A stretch of 54,845 bases of DNA. Origin: Burkholderia sp. Bp8963. GTDB taxonomy: Bacteria; Pseudomonadota; Gammaproteobacteria; Burkholderiales; Burkholderiaceae. Positions 8,504 to 16,147 of the stretch are shown one piece after another (position 1 is the stretch's first letter; every line of letters starts with the position of its first letter). The stretch covers positions 1-54,845 of the forward strand of contig NZ_QTQP01000046.1 in assembly GCF_003854275.1 (NCBI RefSeq), given 5' to 3'. Made by a program: the position numbers and the translations under genes. The notes below the pieces were generated by a model that was given only the letters and a program-made list of their open reading frames with translations, did not search any database and was not told the origin of the DNA.

Positions 8504-9625
8504 TCAGAAGATATTGCGCAGGCCGATCGCGATGCCGGTCTGGTTGCTGCGGCCCGGCAGCTCGACGTTGGCCGCGCCGTTCGTCTTGTTGAAGTCGACG
8601 GTGCCGTAGACTTCGGTGCGCTTGCTGAGCGCGTACTCGGCGATGCCGACGATCGCGTAGCGGTTGCCGCTCGAGAGCGTGCCGTTCGCGGTCATCGCGT
8701 TGCGCATATGGTCGTAGTAGAACGCGCCCGTCAGCGTCAGCGGCGCGCTGACCTGCCAGCTCACGCCCGCGTACGGGCCGTCGTCGATGCGGCCGGTGCC
8801 CTTCGCGACCGGAATCGTCTGCTGCGCGAGCAGGCTGTCGACGAAGCCCGTGTCGTCCTTCGAGCGCAGGTAGCCCGCGTAGACCTTCGCCTTGCTGAAT
8901 GCGTAGACGACGTTCGCGTGGTAGATCGTCTGCTTGCGTGCCGAGTTGTCGCTGTTCTGCTGCGCGCCGGCCGCGATGCTCAGCGGGCCCATCACGTACG
9001 ACAGCGCGACGCCCCACGCATTGCCCTTGCCGAGCGAGCCGGGGATCTGGCCGGAGAAGCCGCCGGCACCGGTCGACTCGTAGTTCGTGCCCGTCGAGTA
9101 CATCGCGCTCGCGGTCAGGCCGCTGAACGTGCCCGTGTACTTGATCTGGTTGTCCGCATACAGCCCGCCGCCGAGTGCGACCGGCAGCCATGCGTTTTCG
9201 AAGTAGTTGCCGACCGTCAGCGGATCGTAGGTGTCCGACAGCAGGTCGAACAGCGGCGTCTTCTGGCGGCCGAGGGTCACGGTGCCGTACTGGCTGCCAA
9301 GGCCGACGTAGGCCGCGCGGTTGAACAGGCGGCCGCTGTCCGAGAACGCGCCGTTCTGCAGGTTCACGCCGCTCTCGAGCTTGAACAGCCCCTTCAGGCC
9401 GCCGCCGAGGTCTTCCGTGCCGTAGATGCCGAAGCGGCTATTGGTGATCGCGCCGTTGGTCATCGACAGCAGGCCGTCGTTCTTGGCGTTCGCGTTGGTC
9501 AGGTAGCGGACGCTGACGTCGGCGACGCCCCAGAGCGTGACCGAGCTTTGTGCTGCTGCGTATTGGCTGGCGAATGCCAGGAAGGCGCCCCCTGCGAGTG
9601 CTGCGAGTCTGGTGGTCTGCTTCAT
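8504..9625 (-). CDS. Gram-negative porin (OmpC-like, Burkholderia/Neisseria type)
   Basis: General-diffusion outer-membrane porin of 373 residues, the usual length for beta-proteobacterial trimeric porins. Residues 1-25 are a signal peptide (MKQTTRLAALAGG..., cleavage after AAA). The mature protein begins QSSVTLWGVADVSVRYL, the standard first strand of this family. The segment SRFGIYGTEDLGGGLKGLFKLESGVN near residue 60 is a family hallmark, and YVGLGSQYGTVTLGRQ follows. The last residue is phenylalanine (LRNIF), the barrel-assembly signal. AAGGA lies 6 nt before the ATG. It is monocistronic, with a strong terminator at 8426-8453. Confidence 0.95.
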   Translation of the reverse strand: MKQTTRLAALAGGAFLAFASQYAAAQSSVTLWGVADVSVRYLTNANAKNDGLLSMTNGAITNSRFGIYGTEDLGGGLKGLFKLESGVNLQNGAFSDSGRLFNRAAYVGLGSQYGTVTLGRQKTPLFDLLSDTYDPLTVGNYFENAWLPVALGGGLYADNQIKYTGTFSGLTASAMYSTGTNYESTGAGGFSGQIPGSLGKGNAWGVALSYVMGPLSIAAGAQQNSDNSARKQTIYHANVVYAFSKAKVYAGYLRSKDDTGFVDSLLAQQTIPVAKGTGRIDDGPYAGVSWQVSAPLTLTGAFYYDHMRNAMTANGTLSSGNRYAIVGIAEYALSKRTEVYGTVDFNKTNGAANVELPGRSNQTGIAIGLRNIF

Positions 9626-9720
9626 GAGCGTTCCTTTTTGTTGGTGTCTCCGATCATTGCCGGCCGCGTGCGCAGCCGGGTGGGATCGCGCACGCTCTTG
9701 GCGCGCACGATGTGGCGAGA

Positions 9721-9747
9721 ATCATAAGACCAGCCCGACCCTTGAAA
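9721..9747 (-). promoter_or_regulatory. Possible promoter of the porin gene
   Basis: Minus-strand TATGAT (9721-9726) is a good -10 element. The nearest -35-like hexamer is TTTCAA at 9742-9747 with a short 15-bp spacer, so the -35 is weak. It would give a leader of about 90 nt. Confidence 0.3.
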
Positions 9748-9857
9748 GAAATTGAAACACGCAGGAACGGCCGGATTGTCGCCAGCACACAACGCTATGC
9801 CGCGCGGGGCTTGCCTGCCGGGCGGCAATTCCCGGCAATTCCCGGCGGTTTCGGCGC

Positions 9858-10547
9858 TCAGCCGGCCTCGACCACGCCCGCGCGGCGCCACGCACGCCGC
9901 ACGATCTCCGCGAACGCGCCGGCGAGCAGCAGCACCGCGCCCCACAGCGCGAGCGCCGGCACGAGCCGCGTCACGAGGCCGCCGGCCACCGCACCGGCGA
10001 GAAAGCAGAAGCTGATCGTTGCCAGCAGCGCCGAGTCGTGCAGCGCGCCGGCGTCGTAGCGCGGGATCAGCCCGACGAACAGCTTCTGCGTGGCACGCCG
10101 CAGGTTGCCGGTCGTCATCACCGACGTGTACGACAGTTCTTCGAGGTGGGTGAACGACAGCGTCTGGAGCGTCGCGACGAACGAAATGCCGGGAATCAGC
10201 CACGCGCTCGACGCGCCGACGACGCCGCTCGCCGCGATGCCGAGAAACGCGATCTCGACGATCAGGCTCGCGAACGCGGTATGCCGCATCCAGCCGCGCC
10301 GCGCGGCAAGCCCGAGCAGGTGTGCGACGAACACCGCGATCACGAAGCCGACGAGCGGCGGCACGTGATGCAGCGCCGCGGCCCACTCGCCGGCCGACAG
10401 ATTGATGCCGAGCAGCGCGACGTTGCCCGTCATCGTGTTCGCGAACACGTGGCCGTGGCCGACGTACGTGTACGCGTCGAGATAGCCGCCCGACAGCGTC
10501 AGCAGCGCGGCGACCGTGAGATTGCGGCTGGCGCCGTCGAGATCCAT
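9858..10547 (-). CDS. DUF1275 (YoaK-like) integral membrane protein
   Basis: Predicted inner-membrane protein of 229 residues with about six hydrophobic segments. Family features are the N-terminal LLTLSGGYLDAYTYVGHGHVFAN stretch (first half about residues 16-30) with TGNVALLGINLS next, and SYTSVMTTGNLRRATQ near residue 140. The repeated TGN motif is typical of DUF1275. The biochemical role of the family is not established. GGAG lies 5-6 nt before the ATG at 10547. The next gene upstream on the same strand is the phnA-like gene, 106 bp away, so a common transcript is possible but not shown. Confidence 0.88.
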   Translation of the reverse strand: MDLDGASRNLTVAALLTLSGGYLDAYTYVGHGHVFANTMTGNVALLGINLSAGEWAAALHHVPPLVGFVIAVFVAHLLGLAARRGWMRHTAFASLIVEIAFLGIAASGVVGASSAWLIPGISFVATLQTLSFTHLEELSYTSVMTTGNLRRATQKLFVGLIPRYDAGALHDSALLATISFCFLAGAVAGGLVTRLVPALALWGAVLLLAGAFAEIVRRAWRRAGVVEAG

Positions 10548-10653
10548 CGATGCTCCGTTTCCCGCGCGGCGTGATTCACCACCGACCCGGGCAGGCCCGG
10601 CGCGCGCCGCCCGGCCGCGCGTGGCGGGCGGTGCATAGCGGGTGGTGCGACAG

Positions 10654-10995
10654 TCAGTTCTTCTTCAGGTAGCAGGCCTTCAGCATCACGCTCATCCCGT
10701 CGACCTTGCAGTCGACTTCGTGATCGCCGCCGACGAGACGGATGCTCTTCACCTTGGTGCCCATCTTCAGCGTGATCGACGAGCCCTTCAGCTTCAGGTC
10801 CTTGATCAGCACGACCGAGTCGCCGTCGGCGAGCACGTTGCCGTTTGCGTCCTTGACGATGCGCGCCGCGTCATCGTCGGACGTTTGCGGGGCGGCACTC
10901 GACCACTCGTGTCCGCAATCGGCGCAAACAAAATGGTCGCCATCGGGGTAGGTGTTTTCCATCGCGCATTGCGGACAGGCGGGAATCGTCGACAT
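10654..10995 (-). CDS. PhnA/YjdM-type zinc-ribbon protein
   Basis: Cytosolic 113-residue protein. The N-terminal zinc ribbon shows two CxxC pairs, CPQC (residues 8-11) and CADC (about 24-27). The C-terminal SH3-like half carries the conserved VKDANGNVLADGDSVVLIKDLKLKG stretch (starts near residue 47) and ends in CYLKKN. E. coli YjdM (formerly PhnA) belongs here; despite the old name it is not phosphonoacetate hydrolase, and its role is unclear. AGGA precedes the ATG by about 9 nt. It has no phosphonate genes nearby. Confidence 0.92.
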   Translation of the reverse strand: MSTIPACPQCAMENTYPDGDHFVCADCGHEWSSAAPQTSDDDAARIVKDANGNVLADGDSVVLIKDLKLKGSSITLKMGTKVKSIRLVGGDHEVDCKVDGMSVMLKACYLKKN

Positions 10996-11110
10996 GGTGC
11001 AAAGTCCTGCGGTTCGAATTCAAACCCCGCAGTATACCGGCCCGCCCCCGCCTACCGGCCCGATCCTGCCCGATCCTGCCGCGCTACGCGACAGCCAGCC
11101 CGGCGCGCAC

Positions 11111-11638
11111 TCACTGCCCGACGCCCGTCAGCCCGATCAGCGCGCCGGCCGCGAGCAGCCACAGCGGATGGATGCGCGTGCGGTACGCGAGCACCGCGCA
11201 CGCGGCGGTGATGCCCCATTGCACGGCCGTGCGGTTCGACGCTTCGGCGATCAGCACCGCGCTCGCGACGACGAGGCCCGCGGTGACCGGCATCATCCCC
11301 TGCTGCACGTAGCGCCGCCACGGACGGTCGCGAAAGCGCTCCCATGCGTGCAGCGCGAGCACGGTGACGACCGACGACGGCCCGAACTTCGCGAGCGTCG
11401 CGACCAAGAGGCCCGGCCAGCCGGCCACGTGCCAGCCGACCAGCGACACGATCATCATGTTCGGCCCGGGCGCTGCCTGCGCGAGCGCGAACAGCGCGGT
11501 GAACTCGTGTGCGCTCATCCAGTGGTGCACGTCGACGACCTGCCGCTGCATCTCGGGCAGGATCGTGTTGCCGCCGCCGAACGCGAGCAGCGACAGCTGG
11601 CCGAAGATCGTCGCGATCGCGATCAGCGTGTCGTTCAT
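11111..11638 (-). CDS. chrA: Chromate transporter ChrA family, C-terminal half-protein
   Basis: Inner-membrane protein of 175 residues, one of two genes that together make a split (short-chain) CHR transporter. The CHR signature FGGGNTILPEMQRQVV is at about residues 20-35, followed by AQAAPGPNMMIVSLVG near residue 60. About five to six hydrophobic segments follow. The start overlaps the end of the partner gene by 4 bp (11635-11638) and has GGAGG six bases upstream, so synthesis is coupled. CHR proteins export chromate in some organisms, but many environmental homologues have no tested substrate. Confidence 0.88.
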   Translation of the reverse strand: MNDTLIAIATIFGQLSLLAFGGGNTILPEMQRQVVDVHHWMSAHEFTALFALAQAAPGPNMMIVSLVGWHVAGWPGLLVATLAKFGPSSVVTVLALHAWERFRDRPWRRYVQQGMMPVTAGLVVASAVLIAEASNRTAVQWGITAACAVLAYRTRIHPLWLLAAGALIGLTGVGQ

Positions 11639-12324
11639 GGCCGGCCTCCGTTCCGCTTGCCGCCGTGCCCGCCGTGCTCGCCGTGCCCGCGCTGCTCGCC
11701 GTCACGCGGCGCCGGCACGGCCCCCGGCGACGCGGCAGGCCCGGGCGATGCCGCCGGCTCCGCGCGGCGGCGCGCGGCGAACCACACGCTCGCCGGCGTC
11801 AGCACGAGCATCGTCGTCAGCAGCGGCATGCGCAGCACGGCGATCGCGACGAATGCGAGCGCCGCGATGCCGGCCGCTGCCCTCGCGTGCCGCAGCGGCT
11901 TCGCGACCTTCACCGCCATCGCCGCGAGCAGCCCGGCCGCCGCGGCGGCCAACCCGGCGAACAGATGCTGGACGCGCGGATCGCTCTCGGTTTTCGCGTA
12001 CAGCACGCCAAGCGCGACAACGACGAGCGTCGGCCCGGCGATCAGCCCGAGGATTCCGGCGAACGCGCCCGGCACGCCGCGAAAGCGCATGCCGACCGCG
12101 ACCGACAGGTTGATCACGTTGCCGCCGGGCAGGAACTGGCACAGGCCGAGCAGATCGGTGAATTCGTCGGCGGAGAGCCACTTGCGCTCATCGACGATCG
12201 CGCGCCGCGCGAACGGCAGCGCGCCGCCGAACGACATCAGCCCAAGGGTCAGAAAGCCGACGAACAGCTCGGCGAGCCCGACGTGCTTCGCGGGGCCGGC
12301 AGGGGGTGTGGAAACGGATTGCAT
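11635..12324 (-). CDS. chrA: Chromate transporter ChrA family, N-terminal half-protein
   Basis: Inner-membrane protein of 229 residues and first gene of the split CHR pair. It has FLTLGLMSFGGALPFARRAIV near residues 25-45, the motif LCQFLPGGNVINLSVAVG near residue 62, and about six hydrophobic segments. The last 40 residues are an odd low-complexity tail rich in Pro, Ala, Gly and His (AASPGPAASPGA, then HGEHGGHGGKRNGG). This tail may bind metal or simply be a linker. The ATG at 12324 follows GAGGA; longer in-frame extensions upstream would run into the divergent LysR gene and are rejected. The pair is likely controlled by that LysR regulator through the dyad at 12399-12419. Confidence 0.88.
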   Translation of the reverse strand: MQSVSTPPAGPAKHVGLAELFVGFLTLGLMSFGGALPFARRAIVDERKWLSADEFTDLLGLCQFLPGGNVINLSVAVGMRFRGVPGAFAGILGLIAGPTLVVVALGVLYAKTESDPRVQHLFAGLAAAAAGLLAAMAVKVAKPLRHARAAAGIAALAFVAIAVLRMPLLTTMLVLTPASVWFAARRRAEPAASPGPAASPGAVPAPRDGEQRGHGEHGGHGGKRNGGRP

Positions 12325-12382
12325 GGGAGTCCTCGACAAACGACAGGTCGAGCGTACCGCCGTGCGGCGCCCGCGCAAAACG

Positions 12383-12388
12383 ATTTTA
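12383..12388 (-). promoter_or_regulatory. Candidate -10 element for the chrA pair
   Basis: Minus-strand TAAAAT (plus 12383-12388) lies 58 bp before the chrA start. No matching -35 hexamer is present at 16-18 bp; the dyad at 12399-12419 sits there instead, as expected for an activator-dependent or repressor-blocked promoter. Confidence 0.35.
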
Positions 12389-12398
12389 TCGGCGTGCC

Positions 12399-12419
12399 CT
12401 TGTGATCTAGAATCACAAG
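12399..12419. promoter_or_regulatory. Perfect dyad operator between chrA and lysR
   Basis: CTTGTGAT-CTAGA-ATCACAAG, arms of 8 bp without mismatch. It contains the LysR-type T-N11-A element (T at 12403, A at 12415). It ends one base before the LysR start codon and covers the -35 zone of the chrA promoter, so it is the obvious LysR binding site. Confidence 0.7.
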
Positions 12420-12420
12420 C

Positions 12421-13305
12421 ATGCCACGCGATCTCCCGCCTTTTTCCGCGCTTCGGGCCTTTGAAGCCGCGGCACGACACGAAAGCTTCAGTGCTGCCGG
12501 CGACGAGCTGCATGTGACTCACGGTGCCATCAGCCGGCAGATCGCCGGGTTCGAGGCCTGGCTCGGCAAGCCCGTGTTCCACCGGCTCGGCAAGCGCGTG
12601 AAACTGACCGACGAAGGCCGCCAGTACCTGGACACGGTGCGCGCCGCGTTCGACAGCATCGCGCTCGCCACCGAACGCCTGCGCGCGACCGGCACCGCGC
12701 GCGTGCTGCGCATCAACGCGCTGCCGACCTTCGCGATGAAATGGCTGCTGCCGCGCCTGTCGCGCTTTCAGCGCGACGTGCCGAACGTGGAGCTGAAGCT
12801 GTCGACGTCGAATGCGCCGCTCGACATGCTCGACGGCTTCGACGTCGCGATCCGCCGCGGCCCCGGCCACTGGCCGAACTGCGCGAGCGGCCGCTTTCTC
12901 GACGAGAGCGTGATCCCGGTGTGCAGCCCCGCGCTGCTGAAACGCGCGCCGATCGCGCGCGCGGACGATCTCGCGCGCCATGTGCTGCTGCATTCGGATA
13001 CACGCCCGGAAGGCTGGCGCGACTGGTTCGCCGCGGCCGACGTGACGGTAAAGGCCCGCAAGCGGCAGTCGTTCGACCACTTCTACCTCGCGCTGCAGGC
13101 GGCGGTCGACGGGCTCGGCGTCGCGCTCGGCCCGCTGCCGCTGATCGACGACGAACTCGCGAGCGGCCGGCTCGTGATGCCGCTCGAAGGGCCGCGCATC
13201 GCGACGCGCAGCTACTGGTGGATCACGCCGCGCGAGCGCGCGGACGAGCCGCTCGTCGCGCAGTTCTGTGCGTGGCTCGAAGCGCAGGCGAACGCCGTCG
13301 CGTGA
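12421..13305 (+). CDS. LysR-type transcriptional regulator, GcvA-like
   Basis: DNA-binding regulator of 294 residues. The N-terminal winged helix reads LPPFSALRAFEAAARHESF, then AAGDELHVTHGAISRQIAGFE (in two parts, residues 5-45), which closely follows the GcvA subgroup. The effector-binding domain spans about residues 90-290 (LRINALPTFAMKWLLPRL..., FDVAIRRGPGHWP). The start at 12421 is fixed by the family alignment, yet there is no Shine-Dalgarno: the base before the ATG is the end of the 21-bp dyad, and TAGAAT at 12408-12413 would place transcription start at or next to the ATG. A leaderless mRNA is therefore likely. It is divergent from the chrA pair and probably controls both itself and chrA. 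Confidence 0.92.
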   Translation: MPRDLPPFSALRAFEAAARHESFSAAGDELHVTHGAISRQIAGFEAWLGKPVFHRLGKRVKLTDEGRQYLDTVRAAFDSIALATERLRATGTARVLRINALPTFAMKWLLPRLSRFQRDVPNVELKLSTSNAPLDMLDGFDVAIRRGPGHWPNCASGRFLDESVIPVCSPALLKRAPIARADDLARHVLLHSDTRPEGWRDWFAAADVTVKARKRQSFDHFYLALQAAVDGLGVALGPLPLIDDELASGRLVMPLEGPRIATRSYWWITPRERADEPLVAQFCAWLEAQANAVA

Positions 13306-13379
13306 TGCGACCGCCGGGTGGCCCGGACGACACGCGACGCTAAATCACGCGAGCGGCCTTGCACCGCCCGCGCCCGGCT

Positions 13380-14687
13380 TCACACCACCGGGCCCGGCTC
13401 CTTCTCCTTGCGCAGGATCGCGTACAGCAGGATCGCGCCGAACGTCGCGGTGCCGATCCCGCCGAGCGCGAAGCCGCCGAACTTCAGCGAGAAGTCGCCC
13501 GCGCCGAGCACCAGCGTGACGGCCGCGACGATCAGGTTGCGGTTGTCGGAAAAGTCGACCTTGTTCACGACCCAGATCCGCGCGCCCGTCACCGCGATCA
13601 GCCCGAACACGACGATCGACACGCCGCCGAGCACCGGGCCCGGGATCGTCTGGATCACCGCGCCGAACTTCGGCGAGAAGCCGAGCCCGATCGCGATCAG
13701 CGCGGCGACGACGAACACGAGCGTCGAGTAGATCCGCGTGACGGCCATCACGCCGATGTTCTCCGCGTAGGTGGTCACGCCCGTGCCGCCGACGCTGCCC
13801 GACACGATCGTCGCGAGCCCGTCGCCGATGAACGCGCGGCCGACGTAGCGGTCGAGGTTCTGGCCCGTCATCGCGCTCACGGCCTTGATGTGGCCGAGGT
13901 TCTCCGCGACGAGGATCACCGCGATCGGCGCGAGCATCAGCATCGCGTGCGGATCGAACACCGGCGCATGGAAGGTCGGGATGCCGAACCACGCGGCGTG
14001 CGCGACGATCGAGAAGTCGACCGGCTTGCCGAGGCCCATCCCGTTGGTCGCGACCGCGTAGATCGCATACGCGATCACGAGCCCGATGAGGATCAAGAGG
14101 CGCTGCATCATCCCGCGTGCGAACACCGCGACGCCGCCGACCGACAGCACGGTGACGAGCGCCATCATCGAATCGAAGGTCGACGCGGACACGCCCTTGA
14201 CCGCGATCGGCGCGAGGTTGAGCCCGATCACCGCAACGATCGCGCCCGTGACGACGGGCGGCATCAGCGCCTCGATCCAGCGCGTGCCGACCGCCGACAC
14301 GATCGCGCCGAGCGCGACATACACGACGCCGCACGCGATGATGCCGCCGAGCGCGACCGGGATATTGGGGTTCGGGCCGCTGCCGCCATAGCCTGTCACC
14401 GCGATCACGAGGCCGATGAACGCGAAGCTCGAGCCGAGGTAGCTCGGCACGCGGCCGCCGACCAGCACGAAGAACAGCAGCGTGCCGACGCCGGACATGA
14501 AGATGCACAGGTTCGGGTCGAAACCCATCAGCAGCGGCGCGAGCACGGTCGAGCCGAACATCGCGACCACGTGCTGCACGCCCATCGCGATCATCTGCGG
14601 CCACAACAGGCGTTCGTCGAGGCCGACGACGCGCGCGGCCGCGCCGGTCGGTTGCACCCGCCAGCGCGGGAAATAGGAATCGGACAT
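13380..14687 (-). CDS. Uracil-xanthine (NCS2) permease, UraA/RutG-like
   Basis: Inner-membrane nucleobase:proton symporter of 435 residues with about 12-14 hydrophobic segments. Family marks are MIAMGVQHVVAMFGSTVLAPLL near residue 30, VAENLGHIKAVSAMTGQNLDR near residue 250 (the conserved Glu of TM8 is the E of AENLGH) and GSVGGTGVTTYAENIGVMAVTR near residue 290, where the second Glu sits. The start at 14687 has AGGAG 9 nt upstream; a longer in-frame reading to 14882 has no ribosome site. Pyrimidine rather than purine preference is suggested by the UraA/RutG-like motifs but is not proven. It converges on lysR across 74 bp. Confidence 0.9.
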   Translation of the reverse strand: MSDSYFPRWRVQPTGAAARVVGLDERLLWPQMIAMGVQHVVAMFGSTVLAPLLMGFDPNLCIFMSGVGTLLFFVLVGGRVPSYLGSSFAFIGLVIAVTGYGGSGPNPNIPVALGGIIACGVVYVALGAIVSAVGTRWIEALMPPVVTGAIVAVIGLNLAPIAVKGVSASTFDSMMALVTVLSVGGVAVFARGMMQRLLILIGLVIAYAIYAVATNGMGLGKPVDFSIVAHAAWFGIPTFHAPVFDPHAMLMLAPIAVILVAENLGHIKAVSAMTGQNLDRYVGRAFIGDGLATIVSGSVGGTGVTTYAENIGVMAVTRIYSTLVFVVAALIAIGLGFSPKFGAVIQTIPGPVLGGVSIVVFGLIAVTGARIWVVNKVDFSDNRNLIVAAVTLVLGAGDFSLKFGGFALGGIGTATFGAILLYAILRKEKEPGPVV

Positions 14688-14842
14688 CGGGACATGCTCC
14701 TGTCTTGTCGGTCGCCCGGCTGCGACGGATGCGCCGGGTCTGGAATCTGGCGCGAAGTTTACGGAGCGGGAATGGCGCTGGCAAGCGGGAGCCGGCGTGG
14801 GCAAGCGGAAGCCGGCGCGGGACGCGCGGCGAGGACGGGCCG

Positions 14843-14870
14843 CGCGATGTGAGCGTGCGCTCACATCGCG
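14843..14870. other. 28-bp perfect inverted repeat downstream of flgL
   Basis: Arms CGCGATGTGAGCG and its complement with a 2-bp TG centre. It begins 17 bp after the flgL stop codon and ends 156 bp before the permease start. The inner part, TGTGAGCG-TG-CGCTCACA, looks like a LacI-family operator with a widened centre. Without a T-run it could be a U-less flgL terminator, or an operator for the permease gene. Confidence 0.6.
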
Positions 14871-14886
14871 TCCGGCGCCCATAGCA

Positions 14887-16122
14887 TCACGGGTTGACGT
14901 ACTGGAACAGCGACAGGTTCTGCAGCTGCACGTAGGCCTTCTGCGCGCCGGTCAGCGCGTTCTGCATCTGCAGGAACGAGCTGATCGCCGACACCATGTT
15001 GGTGCTCGTCACGTTCGACAGGTCGCTGGTCGTCTGCACCGTATTGGTCTGCGTGACCGCCTGCATCGCCTGGATTTCCTGCACGCGGCCGCCGACCGAC
15101 GCCTGCACGGTGAGGATGTTCGTCATCGTGTTGTTCAGCTTCGTCGTACCCGTCGTCATCGCGTTCGCGAGCGCCGCCTCAGCGGTCGTGCTGCTGCCGA
15201 CCGGCGTATTCAGCGCCGAGATCATTGAGTCGAGCGCCGCGAACACGTCGGTGCCCGCCTGCGGCGCGGGCGTGACCGAGAACGTGTCGCCGGGCGCCGG
15301 CGACCCGGACACCGGCACCGTCATGCCGGTGCCGACGGCGATCGCCGAGCCGTCCGAATACGGCTGCGCGGCCGTCGTCGACGGCGGCACGACCGTGTTG
15401 TCGGTGACCGTATAGGTCGGCGCGGCCGCGGTGCCGCCGAACGTGATCGAGAACTGGTGCGCGTTGCTCGCGGCACCCGGGTTCGTGATCGTCACCGCGC
15501 CGATCGTGCCGGTCCCGGTGTTGGCCGCCCCCGCCGCGGGCACCGGCTGGCTGCCGAGCATCGGCACCGACAGGAACACGCTCGTGCCGGTGTCGCCCTG
15601 CGAGACCGTGCGCGTGTCGGCGATCTGCACCTCGCGCGAACCGCTGTCGCCGCTGTAGATCACGCCGCCGCCCGGCTTGTTCGTGAACGGCGGCGTCGTC
15701 GACTGGAAGCCGGCGAACAGGTAGTTGCCCGTGCCGTCGGTCGTATTCGCGAGCGTCACGAGCTGGTCGCGGTAGCCCTGGAGCTGCGTGCCGAGCGCCG
15801 CGCGGTCGCTGTCGGTCAGCGCGCCGTCGCCGGCATGGATCACGACCCCGTGAATGCTGTTCAGCAGGTTGTTGACGCTCGTGAGCGCCGAGTCCTCCTT
15901 CTGCAGCGACGACAGCGCGACGTTCTGGTTCGACGCATATTGCGACAGCGTCGCCGACGACATCGACAACTGTACGGCCTGCGACGCGCCGAGCGGGTTG
16001 TCCGCCGGGGTCTGCAGGCTGACGCCGCTCGAAATCTGCTGGTACAGCTGCGACAGCTGCGCTTGCTGGTCGCTCATCTGCGCGACGTTCAGCTGGAAAA
16101 ACTGGGCGCTGGAAATCCGCAT
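14887..16122 (-). CDS. flgL: Flagellar hook-associated protein 3 (hook-filament junction)
   Basis: Junction protein between hook and filament, exported through the flagellar type III system, 411 residues. The N-terminus MRISSAQFFQLNVAQMSDQQAQ and SGVSLQTPADNPLGASQAVQL (residues 1-53, in two parts) is the conserved D0/D1 helix shared with flagellin. The C-terminus NALTGAQKAYVQLQNLSLFQYV mirrors it. The middle is variable and rich in Thr, Gly and Ala. GAGAGGA lies about 8 nt before the ATG. It follows flgK by 25 bp and is probably read from the sigma-28 promoter before flgK. Confidence 0.97.
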   Translation of the reverse strand: MRISSAQFFQLNVAQMSDQQAQLSQLYQQISSGVSLQTPADNPLGASQAVQLSMSSATLSQYASNQNVALSSLQKEDSALTSVNNLLNSIHGVVIHAGDGALTDSDRAALGTQLQGYRDQLVTLANTTDGTGNYLFAGFQSTTPPFTNKPGGGVIYSGDSGSREVQIADTRTVSQGDTGTSVFLSVPMLGSQPVPAAGAANTGTGTIGAVTITNPGAASNAHQFSITFGGTAAAPTYTVTDNTVVPPSTTAAQPYSDGSAIAVGTGMTVPVSGSPAPGDTFSVTPAPQAGTDVFAALDSMISALNTPVGSSTTAEAALANAMTTGTTKLNNTMTNILTVQASVGGRVQEIQAMQAVTQTNTVQTTSDLSNVTSTNMVSAISSFLQMQNALTGAQKAYVQLQNLSLFQYVNP

Positions 16123-16147
16123 CGCCTGGATCCTCTCGATCTCGAAA

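Noticed and set aside
9822..9846. CAATTCCCGG tandem repeat near 9.83 kb
   Set aside because: Two short copies in GC-rich DNA without other signals; likely chance.
11052..13080. Long minus-strand frames spanning the chrA/lysR region
   Set aside because: They read antisense through lysR in the high-GC shadow frame; codon use and family matches support only the two chrA half-genes and lysR.
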